From Amarobacter sp964507025 (GTDB taxonomy: Bacteria > Chloroflexota > Dehalococcoidia > Tepidiformales > Tepidiformaceae): DNA of 64,000 bases. The stretch's first letter is position 1, and every line of letters begins with the position of its first letter. This document shows positions 10,282 to 19,642 of this stretch, in pieces. The notes beneath the pieces were generated by a model. It made no database searches, was not told where the DNA came from, and worked only from the letters and a program-made list of their open reading frames with translations. The stretch is taken from contig CAZDOK010000004.1 in NCBI GenBank assembly GCA_964507025.1, positions 1 through 64,000 of the forward strand, given 5' to 3'. The translations under genes were made by a program, and so were the position numbers.

Positions 10282-11133
10282 ATGGCACGCGCAATCTGGC
10301 GAGGCACCATCAGCTTCGGAATGGTCAGCATCCCTGTCCGCCTCTTCACTGCCACTGAAAGCCAGGACATTGCGTTCCGGCAGCTGCACGCCGCCGACAA
10401 CAGCCCAATCCGGCTCGTGAAACGCTGCTCGACCGATGGCAAGGACCTCGAACCCGACGAAATCGTGAAGGGCTACGAGTACGCCCGCGACCGCTTCGTC
10501 CTGGTCGATGAGTCCGACCTCGAGAAGCTCCCCATCCCGAGCAAGCACACGATCGCGCTGACGGCATTCGTCGATGCCCACGAAATCGACCCGATCTACT
10601 ACGAGAAGAGCTACTACGTGGAGCCGGAGGAGCTTGGGAAGAAGCCATTCGCGCTCCTCGTCAAGGCGCTCGAAGAGAAGCAGCTCAGCGCGGTCGCGAA
10701 GATTGCGATTCGCACCAAGGAGCGGCTCTGCGCGCTCAGGCCGAAGGACCACGGCCTGGTGCTCGAAACGTTGTACTTCGCCGACGAGATCCGGAAGCCC
10801 GAGTCAGAGCCCCAGGAGCTCGCGGTTTCGGACGCCGAAATGAAGGTCGCGTACGCCCTCATCGAGCTGCTCCACGAGCCCTTCGACGCAGCGGCCTATC
10901 GGGACGAATACCGTGACGCGCTCATGGCCATCATCCAGGCGAAGCTGGAAGGCCACGAGTATGTTGCGCCGGCCGAGCAAGCGGTTGCCGCCCCGGCTGT
11001 CGACTTGATGGCAGCCTTGAAAGCGAGCGTGGAGGCAGCGAAGAAGCGCAAAGCCCAGGCCGCGGAGCCCGCACCCGAGCCCGCTCCGCCGGCGACCGCC
11101 CGTGGGCGGAAGAAGACGCCCGTCGCCTCCTGA
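10282..11133 (+). CDS. ku: Non-homologous end-joining protein Ku
   Basis: A 283-residue bacterial Ku. It forms the homodimeric ring that binds double-strand DNA ends and recruits LigD. The start MARAIWRGTISFGMVSIPVR is diagnostic, and the central region GYEYARDRFVLVDESDLEKL and the FVDAHEIDPIYYEKSYYV segment follow the family pattern. The C-terminus after about residue 250 is basic and Pro/Ala-rich, as in many Ku proteins where it tunes DNA binding. The ATG follows GGAGG and a TGCTATATT -10-like site about 50 bases upstream. ligD starts three bases after the stop, so the two form a repair operon. Confidence 0.95.
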   Translation: MARAIWRGTISFGMVSIPVRLFTATESQDIAFRQLHAADNSPIRLVKRCSTDGKDLEPDEIVKGYEYARDRFVLVDESDLEKLPIPSKHTIALTAFVDAHEIDPIYYEKSYYVEPEELGKKPFALLVKALEEKQLSAVAKIAIRTKERLCALRPKDHGLVLETLYFADEIRKPESEPQELAVSDAEMKVAYALIELLHEPFDAAAYRDEYRDALMAIIQAKLEGHEYVAPAEQAVAAPAVDLMAALKASVEAAKKRKAQAAEPAPEPAPPATARGRKKTPVAS

Positions 11134-11135
11134 CG

Positions 11136-13826
11136 ATGTCCGCCGGCGGGCTTGACGACTACCGACGCAAGCGCGACTTCGGTCGAACGCCGGAACCGGA
11201 CGGGGGCTCACTACCGGTCGCCGAAGGCCCACTTCGCTTCGTTGTCCACAAGCATGCCGCCTCGCGGCTGCACTACGACCTCCGGCTCGAGCTCGACGGT
11301 GTGTTGAAGTGCTGGGCGCTGCCGAAGGGGCCATCGGCCAGCCCAGGAGAGCGCCGCTTCGCGGCGCGCACCGAAGACCACCCGCTGGCGTACGCTGGCT
11401 TCGAGGGAGTGATCCCTGAGCGGCAGTACGGCGCGGGTCCGAGCCTCATCTGGGACGCGGGGACCTTCTCTCCCGACGACAAAGGCAAGACATTCTGGGA
11501 CGACCGCGCGGGGGCGGAGGAACAGCTGCGCGGCGAGATCGCCGCAGGCAAGCTTTCGGTAACGTTCCGGGGCAGGAAGCTCAAGGGCTCGTGGGCGCTC
11601 GTCCGGATGAAGGATGAGGACGGGCAGTGGCTGATGTTGAAGCACCGTGATGTCGCCGCCAGCGAGACCGGCGACATACTGGCCGACGGCGCGTCGGTGG
11701 CAACAGGACTGTCGATCGACGACCTGCGTGCAGGCCGGCAGGCTTCGCAGCTTTCTGGGCAAACCTGGGACTTCAGCCCCGCTACCCTGCCAGGTGCCAG
11801 GCTGAGCCCGCTCGCGCATGTCGAGCCCATGCTGGCAACGGCGGAGCCCATTCCCTCCACTCCCGGGTATTCGTTCGAACCAAAGCTCGATGGCATCCGG
11901 GTGATTGCCTACCTCGAACATGGCCGGGTCGAGCTTCGTTCTCGCGGCGGACACGATATCACCGCCGGGTATCCATCTCTCGTGGCGCTCTTGCGTCAGC
12001 AGCCGGCCGCCACCGCCATCCTCGACGGGGAGATTGTGGCGATCGGGTCTCAAGGCCAACCGTCCTTTGAACTGCTGCAGCAGCGCATGAACCTCCACGA
12101 TGCGGAAGCCGTCGCGGCGGCCGAACGTGACATTCCCGTGGTGTTCTTCGTCTTCGACCTGGTCTATCTCGATGGCTACCACCTCGACCGCGCGCCCCTC
12201 CACGGTCGGCGCGAGGCGCTGGCCCGCCTTCTCCTTCCTACTCCGCACGTTGCCCAGGTCGCGACGATCCCCCTGCCGCAGGATGAGGCGTTCGAGGCGG
12301 CAGTGGCAGCTGGCTTCGAGGGCATCATCGCGAAACGCGACGATAGCCGGTATGAAGCGGGCAGGCGCAGCACCATGTGGCTCAAGCGCAAAGCGCTCGA
12401 CCGGGATGTGTTCCTGGTGGCGGGATGGACGGCCGGTACCGGCCATCGTTCGACCAGCTTCGGCGGCCTCATCATCGGGGAGCGACACGATGGTGCCCTT
12501 GAATACCGGGGGAAGGTCGGGTCTGGCTTCACCGATAGCGATGTCGCCACCATCCGGCGCGAGCTGGATGCCGCGCCGCGAACGGATTCGCCTTTCGGCG
12601 TCCCGACTCCGGACGACCGGGCAGCACACTGGGTTGAGCCGCGGCTCCAGATCCTGGTTGAGTACGCGAACCGGACAGCCGCCGGTGTCCTGCGGGCACC
12701 CGTGTTCAAGGGCCTGGTCGATGCCGCAGGACGCGTGGATCGGTCGCCTCGACTGGAGCATCGGCCGGCTGCCACAGGCATCGAGGTCTTGGCGCAGCTC
12801 GACCGGCTGCGGAGCCGTGGCTCCATCGAGGGCCCGGGTTGGACCGTCCCGGTCACCAATCTCGACAAGGTGCTCTGGCCCGCGGATGAGGGCGGCGTGG
12901 GGGTCACCAAGCGGAACCTCCTGCGTTATGCCGCTCGCATTTTCCCTTGCATCGAACGCCATATCGCGAACCGGCCCCTGACGCTGCTCCGCTTTCCGGA
13001 TGGCATCGAGCGGCAGCGCTTCTACCAGAAGCACTGGGAGGGGGAGCTTCCGCCGTTCGTGGAGACCGTGAACGCCTACTCGGAAGGTGAAGGCGTGGAC
13101 CAGCAGCTGCTTCTCTGCAACAACCTCCCGACGCTCCTCTGGCTCTGCCAGGTGGCCGACCTGGAGTGGCATGCCACCCTGTCGCGGATAGTTCCCGGCC
13201 CCGATGGGGCCGAACTCCCCGCGTCGTTCACCGGGTCCGGCGACGCGCTGGAGGCCTCCGTGCTTAACTACCCGGATTTCATGCTGTTCGACCTCGACCC
13301 GTATATCTATGCCGGGACCGAGCGCGCAGGGGAAGAGCCCCAGCCCAATGCCGCGGCCTTCGCGCGGACCGCCGAAGTCGCCCTGAGTCTGAAGGAGATC
13401 CTGGACTCCCTGGGACTGAAGGCGTTTGTGAAGACATCCGGGGCGACCGGCCTGCACCTCTTCGTCCCACTGCAACGTGAGTTCGACTTCGGCATCGTGC
13501 GCGCGGCTGCCAACACCATCTGCCTCGAACTGCTTTCGCGCCGGCCGAAGGATGTGACCATGGAATGGGCCACGAACCGACGCATGGGGAAGGTCTTCCT
13601 GGATGCCAACCAGAACGCGCGCCACAAGAACCTGGCGGTCGCCTACTCGCCGCGGGCGAAGATCGGCGCCCCCGTTTCGATGCCGCTCCGCTGGGAGCAG
13701 GTCGGCGCCACGTCGCCCACCGACTTCACTCTGGAAACCGTGCCCGGGCTTGTCGCCGCGCAGGGCGATGCGTGGGCATCTATCTTCGAGGCAAAGCAGT
13801 CGCTCGGCGCGCTGTTGGGCATCTGA
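11136..13826 (+). CDS. ligD: Multifunctional DNA ligase D (phosphoesterase-ligase-polymerase)
   Basis: An 896-residue LigD with all three activities. The 3'-phosphoesterase domain is first (FVVHKHAASRLHYDLRLELD near residue 30). The ATP-dependent ligase domain follows, with nucleotidyl-transfer motif FEPKLDGIRVI near residue 250. The primase/polymerase domain runs from about residue 565 (NLDKVLWP) to the end, with the catalytic MLFDLDPY near residue 716. The PE-Lig-Pol order matches Pseudomonas LigD, not the mycobacterial Pol-PE-Lig order. With ku immediately upstream it forms a complete two-protein end-joining system. ATG 11136 lies three bases after the ku stop. Confidence 0.95.
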   Translation: MSAGGLDDYRRKRDFGRTPEPDGGSLPVAEGPLRFVVHKHAASRLHYDLRLELDGVLKCWALPKGPSASPGERRFAARTEDHPLAYAGFEGVIPERQYGAGPSLIWDAGTFSPDDKGKTFWDDRAGAEEQLRGEIAAGKLSVTFRGRKLKGSWALVRMKDEDGQWLMLKHRDVAASETGDILADGASVATGLSIDDLRAGRQASQLSGQTWDFSPATLPGARLSPLAHVEPMLATAEPIPSTPGYSFEPKLDGIRVIAYLEHGRVELRSRGGHDITAGYPSLVALLRQQPAATAILDGEIVAIGSQGQPSFELLQQRMNLHDAEAVAAAERDIPVVFFVFDLVYLDGYHLDRAPLHGRREALARLLLPTPHVAQVATIPLPQDEAFEAAVAAGFEGIIAKRDDSRYEAGRRSTMWLKRKALDRDVFLVAGWTAGTGHRSTSFGGLIIGERHDGALEYRGKVGSGFTDSDVATIRRELDAAPRTDSPFGVPTPDDRAAHWVEPRLQILVEYANRTAAGVLRAPVFKGLVDAAGRVDRSPRLEHRPAATGIEVLAQLDRLRSRGSIEGPGWTVPVTNLDKVLWPADEGGVGVTKRNLLRYAARIFPCIERHIANRPLTLLRFPDGIERQRFYQKHWEGELPPFVETVNAYSEGEGVDQQLLLCNNLPTLLWLCQVADLEWHATLSRIVPGPDGAELPASFTGSGDALEASVLNYPDFMLFDLDPYIYAGTERAGEEPQPNAAAFARTAEVALSLKEILDSLGLKAFVKTSGATGLHLFVPLQREFDFGIVRAAANTICLELLSRRPKDVTMEWATNRRMGKVFLDANQNARHKNLAVAYSPRAKIGAPVSMPLRWEQVGATSPTDFTLETVPGLVAAQGDAWASIFEAKQSLGALLGI

Positions 13827-13827
13827 T

Positions 13828-13846
13828 CGCGACACGATCTGTCGCG
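13828..13846 (+). terminator. Possible weak terminator after ligD
   Basis: CGCGACA and TGTCGCG form a 7-bp stem around CGATC, one base after the ligD stop. There is no following T-tract, so termination is uncertain. Confidence 0.3.
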
Positions 13847-13959
13847 GGCCATGCGTAACCTTCGGATTGATGGCTGGTTGGCCGTCGTAATTGCTAATGG
13901 ACTATATCGGTTGCACGGTTGGTGGTAGGATGCAAAGCGAAAGAGGCGTCGGAGCAGCC

Positions 13960-14322
13960 ATGGAACACTCGACCCGCTACGGACAGGCACGCGCGGGCGC
14001 GCTCGCGAAGATGCTGACCGGCTCGCGTGATGCTTCGATCGATCAGCTCAGTGCACTCGTTTGCGGCATCCTCGAGGCGGCGGAGATCCCCGCCGATCGG
14101 CGTGCCGAGGTGCTTGGCGCGGCGCTGGTCACCGAGGCAGTGCGGCCGCACTGGGCGTCCTCGCCGTCACCGGAGGCCGCGCACGAATCGCTCCGTCGCG
14201 CCGATCCCGAGCTCGCGGAGGCCGTGGAAGCGGTCTCGATGCTCCTGCTCGGTCGGGCCGAGACACGCGAAACCACCCGCGCGGCCCTCGCAGCCCTCGA
14301 AGACCTGCTCCGCGGCAGCTAG
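13960..14322 (+). CDS. Hypothetical protein
   Basis: A 120-residue acidic, Ala/Glu/Leu-rich soluble protein that I do not recognise. It is predicted mostly helical, with no signal peptide, membrane segment or cysteine-rich motif apart from VCGILEAAEIP. ATG 13960 has GGAG five bases upstream; the frame is open for 23 further codons with an alternative ATG at 13930. It ends with a four-base convergent overlap with the methylmalonyl-CoA mutase gene. Codon use is like the neighbours, which supports a real gene. Confidence 0.6.
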   Translation: MEHSTRYGQARAGALAKMLTGSRDASIDQLSALVCGILEAAEIPADRRAEVLGAALVTEAVRPHWASSPSPEAAHESLRRADPELAEAVEAVSMLLLGRAETRETTRAALAALEDLLRGS

Positions 14323-16025
14323 ATCACGGTTGGCGCCTGGTACTCCCCGAACACTTCCCGGAGCGCGCCGCAGATCTCGCCGAGCGTCGCATAGGCACGG
14401 ACGCACTCGATGATCGGCGGCATGAGGTTGCCAGAGCCACTTGCCGTCTCTTTAAGCATGGCCAGCGTCGCGTGTACACGGGCGGCGTCGCGCTCGCGCC
14501 GGTGGTGTTCGAGCCGCTTGAGCTGGTGTTCCACCAGCCGCTTGTCGACTGAGAAGATCGACGGCCGTTGTTCTCCGCCATCCTGGTATTCGTTCACGCC
14601 GACGACGACTTCGCGCCGATCGTCGACTTCGCGCTGGTACTTCCAGCTGGCTTCGGCAATCTGGTTCTGCATCCACCCCGATTCGATGGCGACCACCGAT
14701 CCACCCATCTTCGCGATCTGGTCCATGAAGCCCCGGGCCTGCCGCTCCAGTTCGTTCGTCAGGTGTTCAACGAAGTAGCTCCCGGCCAGCGGGTCGACGG
14801 TGTCGGCAACTCCCGTTTCGTGCGCGATGATCTGCTGCGTTCGCAGAGCGATACGCTGGGCCTCGTCAGTGGGCAGCGCGAGGGCTTCGTCGAAGCAGCT
14901 CAGGGCGATGCTCTGGACTCCGCCGATCACGGCCGCCAGGGACTGGATGGCGGCCCGGACGATGTTGTTCTCGGGCTGCTGTGCCACCAGGGTGCTGCCG
15001 CCCGTCTGGGTGTGTGTCCGGAACATCATGGAGCGCGGGTCCCTGGCGCCGTACTGCTCCTTGAGCAGCCGCGCCCACAGCCGGCGCAGTGCCCGGTACT
15101 TGGCAATTTCCTCGAAGAAGTTGTTGTGCGTGTTGAAGATCCAGCTGATCCGTGGCGCGAACTCATCGACGGCAAGGCCCCGCTCCAGTGCCGCATCCAT
15201 GTAGGCGCAGGCATTGGCGAACGAGAAGCCAATCTCCTGCGCCGCCGTCGCCCCGGCATCGCGTATGTGGTAGCCGCTCACGCTGATTGTGTTCCACTGC
15301 GGCACGTTGCGGGCGCAATAGGCCATGATGTCGGCCGCCAGCCGCACGCTTGGTCCGGGCGGGAAGATGTAAGTTCCGCGCGCGACGTACTCCTTCAGCA
15401 CGTCGTTCTGCACGGTACCATTCAGCTTGTCCGGGCTAACGCCCTGCTTCTCGGCGGCTACGACGTACATGGCGAGCATGACCGCTGCCGGTGCGTTGAT
15501 GGTCATGCTCGTCGAGACCTGGTCGAGCGGAATACCTGCGAACAGGGTCTCCATGTCGTAGAGCGAGTCAATCGCCACCCCGACCTGGCCGACCTCGGCA
15601 ATGGCCATCGGGTCGTCCGAGTCGTATCCGAGCTGGCTGGGGAGGTCGAACGCGACGGAGAGGCCAGTCTGACCCTGGCTCAAGAGGTACCGGAACTTCT
15701 GGTTCGATTCCTCGGCGGTGCCGAACCCCGCGTACTGCCGCATCGTCCAGTAGCGGCCCCGGTACATGGTCGGCTGCACGCCCCGGGTGAACGGGTATTC
15801 GCCAGGAAACCCGAGGTCGCGAAGGTAATCGAGCTCTGCGATATCCAGCGGTGTGTACAGGCGCTGCACCGGCTGAGAGCTCGTCGCGAAGTCCTCGTCC
15901 CGCTCGGGCTGCCGCTGCAGGGTCTTCGCCAGGGGACCCTCTTCCCAGGCGTGGACGGCACGGGAGAGTGCCGCGAGTGCCTCGGTCGAGAAGAGGCTTG
16001 GCTGGGTGGCGTTTCCGTCAGACAT
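14319..16025 (-). CDS. Methylmalonyl-CoA mutase, large (catalytic) subunit without B12 domain
   Basis: A 568-residue acyl-CoA mutase large subunit, which with a separate cobalamin-binding subunit interconverts methylmalonyl-CoA and succinyl-CoA. The active-site stretch FTRGVQPTMYRGRYWTMRQYAG has the Tyr typical of methylmalonyl-CoA mutase, whereas isobutyryl-CoA mutase usually has Phe. GLSVAFDLPSQLGYDSD and the C-terminal substrate-barrel motifs are present. The protein stops before the DxHxxG B12 domain, so the small subunit must be encoded elsewhere. It is the last gene of a minus-strand series tetR-tetR-dtd-proS-mutase. Confidence 0.9.
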   Translation of the reverse strand: MSDGNATQPSLFSTEALAALSRAVHAWEEGPLAKTLQRQPERDEDFATSSQPVQRLYTPLDIAELDYLRDLGFPGEYPFTRGVQPTMYRGRYWTMRQYAGFGTAEESNQKFRYLLSQGQTGLSVAFDLPSQLGYDSDDPMAIAEVGQVGVAIDSLYDMETLFAGIPLDQVSTSMTINAPAAVMLAMYVVAAEKQGVSPDKLNGTVQNDVLKEYVARGTYIFPPGPSVRLAADIMAYCARNVPQWNTISVSGYHIRDAGATAAQEIGFSFANACAYMDAALERGLAVDEFAPRISWIFNTHNNFFEEIAKYRALRRLWARLLKEQYGARDPRSMMFRTHTQTGGSTLVAQQPENNIVRAAIQSLAAVIGGVQSIALSCFDEALALPTDEAQRIALRTQQIIAHETGVADTVDPLAGSYFVEHLTNELERQARGFMDQIAKMGGSVVAIESGWMQNQIAEASWKYQREVDDRREVVVGVNEYQDGGEQRPSIFSVDKRLVEHQLKRLEHHRRERDAARVHATLAMLKETASGSGNLMPPIIECVRAYATLGEICGALREVFGEYQAPTVI

Positions 16026-16105
16026 CAGAAACCTCCGGGACGGGCTTGACGCGCCGGGCTGGGCGCGAAGGTGGTAACCAGTATACGGTCCGGGAACCCC
16101 CGGGC

Positions 16106-17806
16106 TCAGCGGGCGGCGAGGATCGAGCGAACGGCGCTGGCGGCATCGACGGGTGCAATGACCGTCGTCTCCCCTGTGCGGCGCTTGCGGATCTCCACTC
16201 CGCCCTTTTCGAGGGCCCGGGGGCTGACCGTGATGCGAGCGGGCATGCCCAGCAGGTCGGCGTCCTTGAACTTGATCCCGGCCGAATCCTCGCGGTCGTC
16301 GACCAGGACCGAGAGCCGTTCCGCCGCGAGCAAGTCCTCTAGCTCGGAAAGGGCGTTCGCCACGGTCGGCTGGTCCAGGTTCAACGCGACGATGTGGACA
16401 TCGTACGGGGCAACCTCCGGGGGCCAGATAATCCCGTTGTCGTCATGGTTGGCTTCGATGACGGCGGCCAGCATTCGTTCAACACCGATGCCATAGCAGC
16501 CCATCACACACGGTTTCCGCTCGCCCGCTTCGTCCAGGTAGTGCACGCCGATGGCCTCGGAGTAGATGGTGCCGAGCTTGAAGACGTGGCCCATCTCCAT
16601 GCCCCGTCGCACTTCGAGAGCGCTGCCGCAGGCGGCGCACGCGTCGCCACCCCTGGCCAGCGCAATCTCAGCGACGATGTCGGCGTTCCAGTCACGACCG
16701 TGGTTTGTATTCAGGAGGTGGTAGTCGGTCTCATTCGCGCCGGCCACCAGGTTCGTGGCCCCAACCGCGCTTGGGTCGGCCACGATCGGCACCCCCTTGA
16801 GGCCGACCGCGGAAGCCGACCCCGCAGTAAGGCCGAGTCCACGCACCATCGCTTCGTCCATCGGCTCGACTTCACGCGCCTTCAGCGCGTTTTTGAGCTT
16901 GACTTCATTGACGGCGAGGTCGCCCCGGATCGCCACGAAGACCGGCTTCCCATCGGCCTTGTAGAACACGGCTTTCACGGTCTGGCGCTCCTCGATGCGC
17001 AGGAACCGGGCCAGCTCGGCAATGCTGCGCTGACCCGGCGTGTGGACGCGCTCCATCGGGAGCGGTTCGCCCGGAACGGCGGGTGGCGGTGCGAACTCGG
17101 CTTTTTCCGCGTTTGCCGCGTACCCGCATCCGGGGCACAGCAACACCTCATCCTCCCCGTCTTCGGTCAGGAAAACGAACTCCTGGCTATCCTTGCCGCC
17201 GATTGCGCCCGAGTCTGCGGCCACCGGGACCACCGGGATGCCCGCACGTTCGAAGATGCGCACATATGCCTGGAAGGCGGCGTCGTAGCTGGCGTCGAGC
17301 GTGTCCCAGCCGGTATCGAAGCTGTACGCATCCTTCATCGTGAACTCGCGTAACCGCACCAGCCCTCCGCGGGGCCGCGGTTCGTCACGGAACTTCGTCT
17401 GTACCTGGTAGAGGGTGACAGGCAGGTCCCGGTAGCTCTGAATGTGCCGTGACGCGAGGAGGCTCATTCCCTCTTCGTGCGTCGGGCCCAGGACGAACCC
17501 CCGCTCCTTCCGATCGGCGAGGCGAAACAAGGTCTGCCCCATGGCCTCGGCGCGGCCGGTCTGCTCCCACATCTCGATGGGGTTCAGGGCGGGGAGGTGA
17601 ACCTCCAGGGCGCCACTCTCGTCCATCTCCTCTCGGATGATCGCTTCGATGCGGCGAAGGACGCGCCAGCCAACGGGGGTAAACGAGTACAGCCCGGCGG
17701 CAAACGGCGTGACGAGCCCAGCCCGGAGCAAGAGTTTATGGCTCGCAAGTTCCGCCTCGGACGGCGGCTCGCGGAGCGTTCTAAGCATCAGCCTGCTCAT
17801 GCGCAT
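16106..17806 (-). CDS. proS: Prolyl-tRNA synthetase
   Basis: A 566-residue class II prolyl-tRNA synthetase of the bacterial type with the YbaK-like editing insertion. Motif 2 is visible as TKFRDEPRPRGGLVRLREFTMKDAYSF, and motif 3 as GCYGIGVERMLAAVIE. The insertion domain spans roughly residues 215-375, and the anticodon-binding domain ends the protein. ATG 17806 has GGAG seven bases upstream; an open frame extends 100 codons further but without family similarity and into dtd. The length is that of the E. coli type. Confidence 0.95.
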   Translation of the reverse strand: MRMSRLMLRTLREPPSEAELASHKLLLRAGLVTPFAAGLYSFTPVGWRVLRRIEAIIREEMDESGALEVHLPALNPIEMWEQTGRAEAMGQTLFRLADRKERGFVLGPTHEEGMSLLASRHIQSYRDLPVTLYQVQTKFRDEPRPRGGLVRLREFTMKDAYSFDTGWDTLDASYDAAFQAYVRIFERAGIPVVPVAADSGAIGGKDSQEFVFLTEDGEDEVLLCPGCGYAANAEKAEFAPPPAVPGEPLPMERVHTPGQRSIAELARFLRIEERQTVKAVFYKADGKPVFVAIRGDLAVNEVKLKNALKAREVEPMDEAMVRGLGLTAGSASAVGLKGVPIVADPSAVGATNLVAGANETDYHLLNTNHGRDWNADIVAEIALARGGDACAACGSALEVRRGMEMGHVFKLGTIYSEAIGVHYLDEAGERKPCVMGCYGIGVERMLAAVIEANHDDNGIIWPPEVAPYDVHIVALNLDQPTVANALSELEDLLAAERLSVLVDDREDSAGIKFKDADLLGMPARITVSPRALEKGGVEIRKRRTGETTVIAPVDAASAVRSILAAR

Positions 17807-17862
17807 GTGGGGGCTCCAGGTTCGGGGTGTGGGTGAACGTTGCGGCCCGCCCGGCGTTGCGG

Positions 17863-18327
17863 TCAAGCGCGGCGGGGCCGCTCCAACTCTTCGGAGTCGA
17901 GGATCAGGGTCACGGGCCCGTCGTTCACCAGGCCCACCTCCATCTCCGCGCCGAACACCCCCCGGGCACATCGGAGGCCCCTGTGCTCGATCGACTCGCA
18001 GAGACGGTCGAAGAGCGGTTGTGCCACCGCGCCAGGCGCGGCCCGATCGAACGAGGGACGCCTGCCTCGCCGCACGTCGCCATACAGGGTGAACTGGCTG
18101 ACGCACAGCACCTCGGCGCCAGTGTCCAGGGCCGAGAGGTTCATTTTGCCGGCGTCGTCCTCGAAGATCCGGAGTTCCGCCACACGCGCGGCGACCCGAT
18201 CCACGATGGCCGGGCCATCATCGGTGGCAATTCCCGCAAGTACGAGGAGACCGGGGCCGATCTCGGCAACACGCTGGTCCTGGACCGCCACCCAGGCGGA
18301 GGAGACACGCTGGACGACGAGGCGCAC
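17863..18327 (-). CDS. dtd: D-aminoacyl-tRNA deacylase
   Basis: A 154-residue Dtd, the homodimeric proofreading enzyme that hydrolyses D-aminoacyl-tRNA (and Gly-tRNA-Ala). The two signature motifs are both present: LCVSQFTLYGDVRRGRRPSF around residues 75-95 and the cross-subunit motif VNDGPVTLIL near residue 138. The GTG start follows the stop of the upstream TetR gene with no gap, so it is probably translationally coupled. Its position just before proS groups two tRNA quality-control genes. Confidence 0.93.
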   Translation of the reverse strand: MRLVVQRVSSAWVAVQDQRVAEIGPGLLVLAGIATDDGPAIVDRVAARVAELRIFEDDAGKMNLSALDTGAEVLCVSQFTLYGDVRRGRRPSFDRAAPGAVAQPLFDRLCESIEHRGLRCARGVFGAEMEVGLVNDGPVTLILDSEELERPRRA

Positions 18328-18963
18328 CTAGCTCGCCGGCTCCATCCCGGAAAGTGGCACGACGAGTGCGGCCCTGTGCCAGAGGTGCTCGCGGAACGCG
18401 CTGTCCCGGAAGATCTCCCCGGCCCGTTCGCCGTGGTCCATGATGGCTAGCATGGTCACTCCGTGGATGAGCAGATGGAGGATATCCGTCGCCCGGTCGG
18501 CGGTATCTGCGTCGAATGCGGCGGAGAAGTGCGCGTGGATTGCCCGGCGCCAGAGTGCCCGGGACTCCTGCTGCAAGGCCCTGGCCGTCTTGTCGCCGCC
18601 GAGCGCTTCGCAGCTCATCAGTCGCATCAGGTGCTGATTATCGGCGACGAATTCGAGTGTCTCATCGATGATCTCCCGGAGCCGCGTGGGGGTCATCGCC
18701 GGTCCCGGCGCTATGGTGCGGATATTGCGTTCCGGCCGGATGGTCCATAGCGCATCGAGCAGGCTGCGCTTGCTCGGGAAGTAGTAGAACACAGCGGCAT
18801 CGGTCACGCCGGAGCGTGCGGCCACGGCCCGTACCGTGGTGTCGTCGAAGCCGTCGCGTGCGAAGAGCTCGAGGGCGGCTTCGAGAATGCGGCGCCGCGT
18901 TTCGTCGCGGCCTCGTTGGGCAGGCGCGGCCGGCTCCTCCGCTGGTTGCGCGCCGCGGCTCAT
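18328..18963 (-). CDS. TetR/AcrR family transcriptional regulator
   Basis: A 211-residue TetR regulator. The helix-turn-helix spans about residues 20-65 (RILEAALELFARDGFDDTTV, then GVTDAAVFYYFPSKRSLLD). The C-terminal ligand domain is unassigned. ATG 18963 overlaps the stop of the upstream TetR gene as ATGA, so the two are translationally coupled; an ATG three codons earlier is also possible. Its stop abuts the dtd start. Acyl-CoA metabolism genes nearby make an acyl-CoA-type ligand conceivable, but nothing in the protein shows it. Confidence 0.88.
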   Translation of the reverse strand: MSRGAQPAEEPAAPAQRGRDETRRRILEAALELFARDGFDDTTVRAVAARSGVTDAAVFYYFPSKRSLLDALWTIRPERNIRTIAPGPAMTPTRLREIIDETLEFVADNQHLMRLMSCEALGGDKTARALQQESRALWRRAIHAHFSAAFDADTADRATDILHLLIHGVTMLAIMDHGERAGEIFRDSAFREHLWHRAALVVPLSGMEPAS

Positions 18964-19574
18964 GCCTTGCATCGCTCGCCGGCATCAAGAGCGGCATCGA
19001 TGAGCGTCCGGATCCGGCTCCGGAAGTACTCCTGCTCAACGACGCCTGGCGCGTCTGCTCCGTAGGTCATCACCACATCCCACAGCGCACCAGCAAGCAA
19101 ATGCCAGGCCAGGTCGGTAACGATCACGGCAGTCTCACCGTAGAGGCCGGAGGCAGCGGAACACAGCTCCTCGCGGAAGCGTCGCTCTGAATCGGCGAGG
19201 TAATCGAGGGATTCCCGACGACCGCGGAGCTGCTCACGAAGCAAGAGCCTGGTGAACTCCGTGTTGCTTGCCCACCAGGAGAAGCGGCGCTCCATGAACG
19301 TCGCGAGGGAGTCCCGGGTGGCTGTCGATGCTGGAGGCGGCTCGTCGCCGTACTCAGGCTCCACCAGCAGGGCTTCGTAAATCTCTGCCTTGTCCCGGAA
19401 GTGGTAGTGGATGGTGGGGTCGCTGATCCCGCAGTACCGGGCGATCATGCGGATGGAGGTGCCGGCGTATCCTTGCTGTGCAAACAACTCCCGGGCGGCG
19501 CTGAGGATGCGTTGCCGGGTCCCGTTTGCGTGTTCCACCCGGCCGGCTTCGCGATACTGAGCGGACCGGACCAT
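18960..19574 (-). CDS. TetR/AcrR family transcriptional regulator
   Basis: A 204-residue TetR regulator with a clear N-terminal helix-turn-helix (RILSAARELFAQQGYAGTSI, then GISDPTIHYHFRDKAEIYEAL). It is the first of two tandem, coupled TetR genes; its last codons overlap the start of the next one. ATG 19574 is the first start; a GTG 13 codons later would also leave the DNA-binding domain whole. The two paralogues share only the common TetR features, so they are not a recent duplication. Confidence 0.87.
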   Translation of the reverse strand: MVRSAQYREAGRVEHANGTRQRILSAARELFAQQGYAGTSIRMIARYCGISDPTIHYHFRDKAEIYEALLVEPEYGDEPPPASTATRDSLATFMERRFSWWASNTEFTRLLLREQLRGRRESLDYLADSERRFREELCSAASGLYGETAVIVTDLAWHLLAGALWDVVMTYGADAPGVVEQEYFRSRIRTLIDAALDAGERCKA

Positions 19575-19642
19575 GCGCCGGAGTATATGCGCGCGCTACG
19601 AATCCGAACAGACTTCGGAATGCCGAGACTGTGTTAACTACA

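Noticed and set aside
11211..13835. An 874-codon minus-strand ORF covering ligD
   Set aside because: It mirrors the codon structure of ligD on the opposite strand, has no recognisable motif and no ribosome-binding site.
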